Assembly (NCBI GenBank): GCA_009602735.1 | Contig: WELA01003305.1 | Location: forward strand, 62,763 to 99,444 | Direction of reading: 5' to 3' | Length of the DNA: 36,682 nucleotides | Source of the DNA: Mesotaenium endlicherianum | Lineage: Eukaryota; Streptophyta; Zygnematophyceae; Zygnematales; Mesotaeniaceae | Shown here: piece after piece, positions 19,731 to 28,488 of the stretch | How positions within the stretch are numbered: position 1 is the stretch's first letter | Layout: each line of letters begins with the position of its first letter | Translations under genes and position numbers: made by a program | Notes under the pieces: generated by a model | Told to the model about the DNA's origin: nothing | What the model saw: the letters and a program-made list of their open reading frames with translations, nothing else | Databases searched by the model: none

Positions 19731-20650
19731 TGTAATGAATCAGTATATTAGTAAATATAATATTCATTTAAATATAATAGTTAATTATGTTCAACCTGCT
19801 GAACTCTAGTTAAATAATCAGTCTGCTGGACTTTATATTTAATAGACTTTAATGACTCAGCCGGAAGCAGCAGGTTGAAGTCAACTTAAGTCAGCTTGCT
19901 GACACATTCTTTGACAGCCAGCTGACTTCCGTACTCGGTAGCAGCAAATTGCCTCGATATGCATCTAAGTGTGATATGTTAGATAAATGGCCAGATGACA
20001 TCCCTATGATAGATGGCAATTCGGGATGATGGGAGATGGCGGTTGATTTGGTTAATCGAGGTCCTACCAACGTGGTTAACTCCCGGGTAGGCGGTGCCAT
20101 CGCACTGGCCGTTGAACAGTAAACTCATTCCATGTACATATGCTAGGCATTGCTCTCAAGTGCGGCATTCGGAAACGAGGCCAACTCTCTTGTATAGCTT
20201 ACTGAGAGAGATCTGAATCCAAGGCGAGAAGCCATTGATACGCACTGTTTTGCAACCTTGCTTATGTATGAGTTTACTGAATTGCATTATTGATGCTAGT
20301 TTACTCGCATTTGACTTACGAGTATTATTCCATGTACATATGCTAAGCATTGCTCTCGAGTTCGGCATTCGGAAACGAGGCCAACTCTCTTGTACAGCTT
20401 ATTGAGAGAGATCTGAATCCAAGGCGAGAAGCCATTGATACGCACTGTCTTCTAACCTTGCTTATGTATGAGTTTTACTGATTGCATCATTGATGCTAGT
20501 TTACTCGCATTTGACTAGAGTATCGTTCACTGCTAGTGTGTTGTCCTTTTGCCGTTTAACCAGTTAACAAAATATACCATAAAGATTACTTGCTGATGTA
20601 AAGATCTATATTTATTGTTAATTGCCTATTTGGTAAGACGATTCATTTCA
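19731..20650 (+). repeat. 3' LTR of chromovirus (920 bp) with internal duplication
   Basis: It starts TGTAATGAATC and ends ATTCATTTCA like the 5' LTR, but is 212 bp longer because of a 200-bp tandem duplication (20127-20326 and 20327 to about 20520). Many substitutions and small indels separate it from the 5' LTR, especially in the first 120 bp. Confidence 0.93.
20127..20520 (+). repeat. 200-bp tandem duplication inside the 3' LTR
   Basis: Both units start ATTCCATGTACATATGCTA and include GAAACGAGGCCAACTCTCTT and the GAGAGAGATCTGAATCCAAG block. The second starts exactly 200 bp after the first. The 5' LTR and the solo LTR each have a single copy. Confidence 0.9.
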
Positions 20651-21044
20651 ACGGACAACAAAATAGGCCTTGTTCTTGATGTTAGGGGGCCTATTGGGGC
20701 CTTCAGTCATGTGTAGTAGTGCCTGAGCTCATTTGACTCATGTCACACGCGCACTGACGTAATTATCTATACAAGTCGTTCATTTGACTAAAATCACTGC
20801 CAGTCGAGGCACGAGTCAACCTGTTACATAGCTGTCTATTTCCATCTCGGTCGGCCACATCCGTTCCCTAATTTCAACCATGGCCAACGATGGCGGCAAA
20901 TTCTCCGTCACATCAGGCCTCGCACTATTTTTCTCAGCCATTCCGCTTTCTTGCCAAAAGTTTTTTAAGACTTTGATAATGGGTTTTTTTCATGAGGGCC
21001 TTCCGTATCATAAGCCTAGTCAATACCAATGTCAATAACATAAA
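20651..21044. other. Spacer between chromovirus and solo LTR
   Basis: No domain is seen. An ATG at 20879 in good context (AACCATGGCC) opens 52 codons with a hydrophobic stretch (GLALFFSAIPLS). It could be the start of a disrupted host gene or chance. Before the chromovirus insertion this stretch was joined to 12179. Confidence 0.35.
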
Positions 21045-21764
21045 TGAAATGAATCGACTTACCAAATAGGCGATTAACAATTAATAAAGATCTTCATATC
21101 AGCAAGTAATCCTTATGGATTTTCCGTTAATTGATTAAACGGCAAAAGCACAACACACTAGCAGTGAACAACACTCGTAAATCAAATGCGAGTAAACTAG
21201 CATCAATAATGCACTCAGTAAACTCATACATAAGCAAGGTTAGAAGACAGTGCGGATCAATGGCTTCTCGTCTTGGATTCAGATCTCCCTTAGCAAGCTG
21301 TACAAGAGAGTTGGCCTCGTTTCCAAATGCCGAACTCGAGAGCAATGCCTAGCATATGTACATGGAATGAGTTTACTGTTCAACGGCCAGTGCGATGGCA
21401 CCGCCTACCCGGGAGTTAACCACGTTGGTAGGACCTCGGTGAACCAAATCCACTGCCATCTCCCACCATCCCGAATCGCCATCCATCATAGGGATGTCAT
21501 CTGGCCATTCATCTAGCATACCACACTTAGATGCATATCGAGGCAGTTCGCTGCTACCGAGTACGGAAGTCAGCTGGCTGTCAAAGAATGTGTCAGCAAG
21601 CTGACTTAAGCTGACTTCAGCCTGCTGCTTTTGGCTGAGTCATTAAACTGATATTAAATATAAAGTCCAGCAGACTGATTAACAACTAGAGTTCAGCAGG
21701 CTGAACTTATTTAACTATTACATTTGAATAAATATTCTATCAACCAATATATTGATTCATTACA
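21045..21764 (-). repeat. Solo LTR of the chromovirus family (720 bp)
   Basis: Read on the minus strand it is a full-length LTR, TGTAATGAATC to ATTCATTTCA. It is flanked by identical 5-bp direct repeats ATAAA (21040-21044 and 21765-21769), the target duplication. No internal sequence remains, so it arose by recombination between the two LTRs of a former element. Confidence 0.93.
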
Positions 21765-22356
21765 ATAAATTTGTAGAAAAAACACATGAGATGAATCATT
21801 TATTTCAATTTAAGTTGTTGAGAGTTTGTCCTGATTCATCACCTTAGCTTATGGGAGGAAAAATACATCTTGGGACAACATTTTGTCAAAGTTACAAAAT
21901 TTTCTTCTCATGCATTCGATGACTTTGGATGTCCTATGCATAATCTTTATTTTCTTGTGTAGAAGAGTCTCACCGAAGCACCATAAGGAGGCCTCCTTAG
22001 ATCAATACCAGATGTACAAGAACCTCAATTAAGTACTTCCATAATTCCTTAATTGCACATTAAACTCTTTGCTTTGAGCTTGCTGAAGTTATTTATTACC
22101 TTCACCAAGGAAAAAACAAACTTTGTTATAGCATACTCCACCGTAACTTATTTAATGACGCCTCTTGAAGGTATTTGAAATTTTAAAAAAAATTGGCTTT
22201 CGAGAGCTAAGGCTTTCTCCTTATATTTACAAGTCTTCTTGACTTGGTCAATTTTCCAATGAAGGACTTGCATCACGATCCTTTATGCATTTGCATGGAA
22301 ATGAAGATTTTTTATTTATTTTTTGCAAGCCGTTTCCATCTTAAAATTTGCGCTAA
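21765..22356. other. AT-rich spacer, no gene seen
   Basis: I found no domain or structured repeat between the solo LTR and the orphan gag fragment. It may be decayed 5' sequence of the element that supplied the gag. Confidence 0.5.
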
Positions 22357-23109
22357 GCTAGTCTGTCAGACATTCTCGGTCAAAGTGAGAATCGCGTCCA
22401 AATGATAGAGGCAAATCATGATGATTTACATGGAATTGTCAAACGCTTTGTTACGGCAATGGAATCTTACCCAACTGTTGGTTCTTATTTACAGGCTGCC
22501 CGAGGAATGCCGGGTATATCAGGGACAGCCCGCGCCAACGCTCCGCCTCCACTCCCACCCGCCGTTCCTGGGCAAATCGCAGCACTAACACCGTCGTACA
22601 AGCCCTCGCCGCCTGAAAAGTTTCAGGGTGGCCCTGGCAGCGACGTCCGACGTTTTCTGAAGGAATTCAATACGTTCTTTCAGTTGGCCAAAGTGGCCCC
22701 GGCTGACCAGGCTATGATGGCCTCCACGTTCCTCAAGGGAGACGCTTCTCAGCTCTGGCATGGCCAAGATAGAAAACCCATGACTTTCGAGGAGTTTTTT
22801 GTGGAGTTACGTAATTCCTTTGGAAAGCACAACTCTTCCAAAGCAGCTCGAGACAAGTTACTCCTCTTCAAGCAGACCAGCACCATCGAAACCTATGTAA
22901 ACAAGTTTCGTATATTGGTGGGTCAGATAGTGGATGTTCCACTTGATGCGGAGATGCAAATCCACCTTTTTTGCCTGGGCCTCCAGCCAGAATACCAATG
23001 TAAAGTTTCTGGCTTAAACAATCTTTTTCTGAGAATCTTTTCCTCAATATTCAAGAAAACTTTAATAACAGCGGTAGGAAAATATCTCTACTTGGAAGTA
23101 CTTGTCTAA
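22357..23109 (+). pseudogene. Orphan Ty3/gypsy-type gag fragment
   Basis: The frame is open from 22357, although its first ATG is at 22402; the upstream codons (LSDILGQSENRVQ) look like a continued helix, so the 5' end is truncated. A Pro-rich linker precedes a retrotransposon-gag capsid core: PPEKFQGGPGSDVRRFLKEF, ASTFLKGDASQLWHGQ, MTFEEFFVELRNSFGK, YVNKFRILVGQI and LGLQPEYQ. After about 23010 the sequence stops resembling gag and ends at TAA. No zinc knuckle, protease or RT follows. It is clearly different from the chromovirus gag at 12922, so it represents a second Ty3-type lineage. Confidence 0.75.
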
Positions 23110-23796
23110 CTTTCGAGAAAGAATGGAGAGAGGAGAAGTAGTATTTGTGCTTATGAGAGTTGCACTCACAATGACTCTTGTGGGTATTTACACCCACACA
23201 ACGTGAGGCATCGAGTGCTTCGAGTCACCACCTAGGGCATTTTCTTCTTCTCTGTCCCCTCCTTGTCATTGCATGATCTGGCAACCTCCTCTCACCATAA
23301 AGGGTGCCTCTCAAAGGTTTCGATTCAGCAGGGAGAGTCCTCTGCCGGGATTTTGTCTATGTACCTGTTTCTTGTGCCTTGCCTCCATCTGCCTGCAGTA
23401 CTCCGGGACGGCAGAGGTGTACTGGCATGCACCAGCTGTCCAGCAAGCACGTGGCTTCCTAGATTTGTTGCACGTGGGACAGGTGAACTCAGCTGCACGT
23501 GTCACGTAGCTGCTCTAGACATTGGCAAAGAATTAAGTTGTCCCTGAAACAGACCTCCTGGCGATTCCTAAGCTGCCACCTGTTCAGATATAATCATGTT
23601 GGCAAGCCCCCTCCTCTCGCGGCAGCGGTTTTATCTGCGGAGAATGAAAAACGCTCACATGCGCACACATAAGCATGCATACACCTCCCTGCCTGCCTGC
23701 ATTCCTCTGGACCTGCAGGAACTGGGCATGCAAGTGTGCATGCAGGCATGCATGCCAACGGTCTTGTCGTGGAGTGGCTGTGGGGGGGACTTTCAG
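23110..23796. other. Unassigned region before the TPR-like exon
   Basis: No domain is seen. A possible exon starts after a CCTGCAG acceptor at 23391-23397 (YSGTAEVYWHAPAVQQ...), but it has no clear donor or family match. Overlapping frames around 23263-23547 are not called. Confidence 0.3.
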
Positions 23797-23868
23797 GGAG
23801 CAGCAATGAGCTATGCGGAGCTGGGCCAGTTGGACAAGGCCGCCTCCTCCCTGGAGTCACTCCTCAAG
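23797..23868 (+). CDS. Possible 24-codon TPR exon
   Basis: The 72-nt segment lies between a TTTCAG acceptor (23791-23796) and an AAG|GTAGGT donor (23869), phase 0 on both sides. It encodes GAAMSYAELGQLDKAASSLE plus SLLK; the spacing Tyr-x3-Gly-x-Leu-x2-Ala-x3-Leu-x2-Leu-Leu fits the second half of a tetratricopeptide repeat. The flanks are low-complexity intron-like DNA. TPRs form helical protein-binding scaffolds. No companion exon was found in the window, so the gene is unidentified; a chance ORF remains possible. Confidence 0.4.
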
Positions 23869-23990
23869 GTAGGTGCCTGCCTGCGTGCCCTCCGTGCGTG
23901 CCTGTGTGCCTACCTGTGTGCCCTCCATGCGTGTCTGCCTGCCCTTCATGCGTGCCTGCGTGCCCTCCGTGCGTGTCTGTCGCCGTCTCA
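23869..23990. repeat. GTGCGTGCCTGC / GTGCCCTCC minisatellite
   Basis: Imperfect reiterations of TGCGTGCCCTCCGTGCGTGCC-like words follow the TPR-like exon. They create long overlapping frames on both strands that are not genes. Confidence 0.75.
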
Positions 23991-25081
23991 AGATGGCACA
24001 GCGCGCCCCTCCTCCTCCTCCTGGGCCCTCTGCCCCTCTCCCATGTGTTGGGCATAGCTCTTCACGTTGGTCCTCGTCTGCCCTTCCTCCTCCTCCCTCT
24101 CCTCGTCCCGCAACCTGAGAGCTTTGCCAGGCTGGCTCCACCGTCACATTTGGAATTCTATAACAGGAGCTAGCTGCTGCCTTCCTTACCCTACACCAAC
24201 TTTGGCCCCCTCCCTCTTCTTTACGTGCTGTTGGCACAAGCAACCTCTTGCGCCAATTGAAACGGTCAAAAGGATGTGACCATTTTGAATGAATGCACGA
24301 TATCACGCCATGTGGAGATTTTGAGACTTTCGACGAATCACGTCGAATCGTTTCGCGCCGAATCGGCGTAGTCACATCTATTCAAGTTTTTGAATAGACG
24401 TGATTGTTTGCAGTCACGTCTATGAGTTTCCTTGAATAGACGTGACCGGTCGCGGAGTCGCGATTAGTCGCGTACACGTCGTTTTGTCATGACCACGTAG
24501 TTTGTATTAACTACCTTGCCAATCGATTATTGGTGAACATTTCAAACGAGGAGTCGCGGGTTCGAATCCGTTTGGATGCAAAGTAACTTTGCACAACTAA
24601 CTTGTTTGACTTTTTGACTTCGTTCGGCTTTACGACTCGGCGTAAATCCGAAATCTATGACTTAGGCATTACCCAAAAATAATGATAATCATTTCAACTT
24701 AAGTAAATTAGGTTATTATCTCATAATTAATCAAAGTACCTTATGATTAATTATGTCAAACTATTGCGAAGTAGTCGAATTACTTTACGACGCTTTTTGC
24801 AATAGCATCTTGGTCGTTTCGCTAATCGACCATCAATTAGTCGGCACACACGCGTGGCGAATAATATGGATGCAATCATTTATCAACAATATATTGATAT
24901 ATTGCGTAACATATTGTAGGTAATTAGGAAAATATTCCTAAATACGCCTAAAATAGCTCAAATCGTTACACACGTCACGTGGAGCGACTGAATGTGACCG
25001 AAAAGTGGGGGTTTGAATTGTACAAGTACAATTGGCGCGCAATCTAAGTACCTCAAGATTACCTTTTCGTTTGTATTGTTA
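23991..25081. other. Unassigned region, CpG-rich then AT-rich
   Basis: The sequence turns from GC-rich to a CpG-marked segment with inverted repeats (24300-24480) and then AT-rich DNA with small hairpins (for example TGGTCG...CGACCA near 24810-24832). No coding domain is seen. A GGTTCGAATCC at 24559-24569 resembles a tRNA B box but no tRNA folds around it. Confidence 0.4.
24372..24446. repeat. Two adjacent hairpins sharing one arm motif
   Basis: TCACATCTATTCAA (24372-24385) pairs with TTGAATAGACGTGA (24390-24403), 13 of 14 bases, loop GTTT. GTCACGTCTAT (24413-24423) pairs perfectly with 24436-24446. All four arms are variants of the same word in alternating orientation. Confidence 0.85.
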
Positions 25082-25551
25082 CAAAGCTGTAGAAAAAGTT
25101 GGCCTCGTTTTGGAATGCCAAACTTGAGGGCATAACCTAATCTATGTACATGGAATGAGTTTATTGTTCAACAGCAAGTGCGGTAGCACTGCCTACCCGG
25201 GAGTTAACCACGTCTGTAGGACCTCGGCTAACCAAATCCACAGCCATCTCCCATCATCCCGAATCGCCATCCACCCAAGGGTGTCATTTGGCCACTCATG
25301 TAGCATATCACACTTAGATGCATAGCTAGGCAGTTCATTGTTACCGAGTACAACAGTCTGCTGACTGTCAAAGAATGTGTCAGAAAGCTGATCTATAGTG
25401 GACTTCAGCCTGCTACTTTCTCTTGAGTCATTACACTGAATAATACTAAAAGGTCCAGCAAACTTAATACTATCTAAAGTTTAACAGACTGAATTTAATT
25501 AACTTTTATATGCAAATGAATATCATACTACCATAATACTGATTCATTACA
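25082..25551 (-). repeat. Truncated LTR of the chromovirus family
   Basis: On the minus strand it begins TGTAATGAATCAGTA at 25551 and matches the first two-thirds of the family LTR, including the CCCGGGTAGGCAGTGC and CATTCCATGTACATAG blocks, then loses similarity near 25082. It is more diverged than the solo LTR. The 3' third of the LTR and any internal sequence are missing. Confidence 0.88.
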
Positions 25552-28488
25552 AAAAGCTATTGAACTTATCTTGGTTGACCTAGGTAAAAAACTAAGAAGT
25601 GGACCCACAAAGTGGAAAAAAGTTCGGCCCACTCTAAGTATCCTGTTTCTAAATGTCATAAACAATAGCATTTCACACATCCCTTAGTGTAGCTTTTTCT
25701 CATTTTTAATTTGGTCAGAATAGCAAAATTGTAGAAATTGCACAAAAAGTTTGGCATCAACGACAAGATTTTGAAAGTCGTCGACGGTTCAAACAACGGA
25801 GTTTGTATGATTGCTGGAAGTCAACTTTGTTTTTTTACCGTTCGTCCCGCGTGATAAGAAATCTCAATTGCGTGGCGTTTACCACGTGTGATGAGTTTAA
25901 ATCAATAGGAATATTTTTTGTGTATATCCATTGTGGTCGTCAACCAGTATCAGCATGCAACTTTACTGATACAAAGATGGTTTGAATTCTCCAATGTGGA
26001 TAGGTTTATCCACTCTCACACGTCATGGACTATTTATATTACTATGTTGTCAAAGTTAATTTCACAAGGATAAACTACAATGATTAAAAGCAATTCAAGA
26101 AATAAAATTGTTGTAAGATTCGGCAACCTCGTTCACGTTTGTGGGTAGTTGTAGTGAAATAGATAGAAAAAATACTGAGTAAAATGGAGCATTTTATCTA
26201 TTCAAGACAAGGATCTTTGATCACAAGTGGTAGCTTCTTGAAAGAGAGATGGTTTCTTGAAAGTTCAAACATTTCTCGAACTTGGCGAGTACAAGAGTGA
26301 TTCTAGAATCCTCTCTATGTTCTAGCTCTTTTGAATATACTTGCTACACAAGTAATTTTCAGGAAGGTGCATGTTGACGTGTTGGCACCCAACACATCCC
26401 AAAATTTGCCACCTCTTTTGAAAATAAAGTGCACTTGTCCTTTTGACCTAAAAATGTCATGTTTGATTTTTGCCACCTGGAGATCTTTTAGATCCTTCTT
26501 CTTATTTTGAAAATACCTTAGAAAGTTCAAAGGACATGAATCAAGTTCCTAGAGTATCTACTCACGCTTGAATTCACACAAAATTACTCTACAGATATTC
26601 AAAAGCATCAAAATACGAGGACGAACTTATATATTCTAACTTATATCATTACAATAGTATATTATTGTCTAAGTTGCTTAAATTAAACGAGTTCATTGGT
26701 TCGTTATGATAAAAGCATGCGGTCACAAAAGTTGTATTTTGTTGTTGCGGACTTAGACAAATTTATGAAGTGTTCAAAAATCTTTTACACTCTTTAACGA
26801 TAACTTTTAACACGATTTAAGCATCTGCCTTGTGATAATAAATCGTAAACACGACAATTGTTGAAATTACTGATGGACTTCATGGAGTCAATTCAACTTA
26901 TTCAAGCATCTACGTAATGGTATATTTTTATCGTAGAGCAAATCAGCAACTTTCATTAGTTCACAATTCGTCGAGAATTGCAACAACACACAATGTCAAT
27001 CTAAAAGTTGTTGCATGTTTGACCAAAATATCTCCTTACTGTACACAAATTTGCAATGTAAGGTTTTCTAGGTTTTTCAAGTTCACTAGTCCAAATCTAT
27101 GACTTGAAACAAAATTGACGATATGGCTGGCAATCATATAGTCCCATTTAGGAATTGTTGAAAGGGCCGCTACTTTCAACGTCAATTTGAGCATGTTTGA
27201 ATATAAAGAAACCCGATTTGCGATCTACTTCTAGGATTCTAAACCCAAAGAAAAGAAGTGTGGAAAGGGTCTTAGAGAATGTTGATGGCAGGGGTCCTAG
27301 AGCAATTTCTCAGCCACTTGTTTGTAAGACGCTAGGATACTCATATTAGTGTGTGCTAGGATACTCATATTAGTGTGTGCCGCATTGTGGCATACTGGGC
27401 TATGCTTAGGGTGTTGTGAAGCATACTCATATACCACCAATAGATTATTAGTGCACAGTGACCTTACTTAGGTGCTTGCACTTTCACTAAAGAGACAATG
27501 TCCTTAGCGAGCACTATACTGTAGAAGTGCTTCCATCTAGCTTCATAGAAGTTATCAAGTGGAGTTGAAAGCTGTTTTTACACGCCATGAAGGATTATCA
27601 TTATCTTAATATGTGTGTGTGGCAAGTCTGGGAGGGCTGACTCTTACGCTTAAGTTGGTGTGTAGGTGGACAAGCTGCCCGTGTGAATCGACAACGTGAT
27701 GGACCTCGTCGGCAGATGAAAGCAGGGCTAGATCAAGTTTGAAGATCTGACGGTGTCCGACGGTGAGGCATCTGGTCGTTTGGGATTTGGTCCAAATCTA
27801 GTCGGTGAGTTGCGGTGAGTACTGGCAGACCTGTCTCGTACCACAAGCTGACCACAAGCACTTTTTAAGATCTGCTAAATCCAGACGTCTCGAATAAAGT
27901 CGGTCCATTAAATTTGTAACCTCTCTGTGAAGGTTAGACGATGGCCCGTGTAGTATACTTCATTTTTCAGACACGAGCGGCAACGAGCTGCAACGGCTGC
28001 AGCCTGCAACGAGCAGCAGCGAGACCAACGGACCGTTACCCTGAACGTAAACAGCAAAACGAGGAAAGCCCGCCCACTCTCCAGCTCCACTCTGGTGAAC
28101 GGAACAATACATTGCTGTCATTTCCTAAAGCTACGGGCACCCACAATCTCCCTCTCGTGTGCATCACTTGAGCTTCTTTAATTGTGAACTGCCGACGATC
28201 TCCGTCACAAGGGTTGCTGTTATGTCATATCTAGATTACGAGTACCCAAAAATCTTCCTTCAGCACGTCCCTGCACTTCCTTCATTCTGAAGGCTCGACG
28301 TTTCCTGATAGCTGTTTTACTCATGCAGTCAGTCCTCCTGAACCACCATCACGTGAAGCTTCGTGGTAGTGGTACGTTGAGCTGGAATCAGCTGGATTTA
28401 AAGGCTGGTGTGACTTGTAGTTAGTTGTGATTCCGCTTAGGTCTTAAAAAGAGAGTGTTTTGTAAGGTTACCCCGGGGCAACGCTAGC
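25552..28488. other. Large AT-rich region, no gene seen
   Basis: No domain-bearing frame or spliced gene was recognised. Frames of 60-76 codons (25803, 26315, 26917, 27941) lack family features. The last few hundred bases should contain the promoter and 5' UTR of the pectin acetylesterase gene; the sequence becomes more GC-balanced after about 27900. No clear TATA box was assigned. Confidence 0.5.
27331..27378. repeat. Perfect 24-bp tandem duplication
   Basis: GCTAGGATACTCATATTAGT plus GTGT occurs twice in immediate succession without any change, suggesting a recent duplication. Confidence 0.9.

Larger units (their letters stand above)
12180..20650 (+). mobile_element. Ty3/gypsy chromovirus with both LTRs, degenerate
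   Basis: The element consists of a 5' LTR (12180-12887), PBS, gag, protease, RT/RNase H, integrase, chromodomain, an extra ORF, PPT and 3' LTR (19731-20650). Integrase after RNase H plus a C-terminal chromodomain identifies the chromovirus branch of Ty3/gypsy (Metaviridae). The flanks ACTGA (12175-12179) and ACGGA (20651-20655) look like a 5-bp target duplication with one change. Clear LTR-to-LTR differences, several frameshifts and premature stops indicate an old insertion. Three of the window's other LTR-derived blocks belong to or match this family. Confidence 0.93.

Noticed and set aside
23857..24375. 172-codon Gly/Arg-rich minus-strand frame
   Set aside because: It reads through a minisatellite and purine-rich tracts; it is opposite the TPR-like exon region.
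24552..24575. tRNA gene from the GGTTCGAATCC word
   Set aside because: The T-stem does not pair and no acceptor stem or A box is present.
21045..25551. The two minus-strand LTRs as the ends of one element
   Set aside because: The left one has its own perfect 5-bp target duplication on both sides, so it is an independent solo LTR; the gag between them is on the opposite strand and of another lineage.
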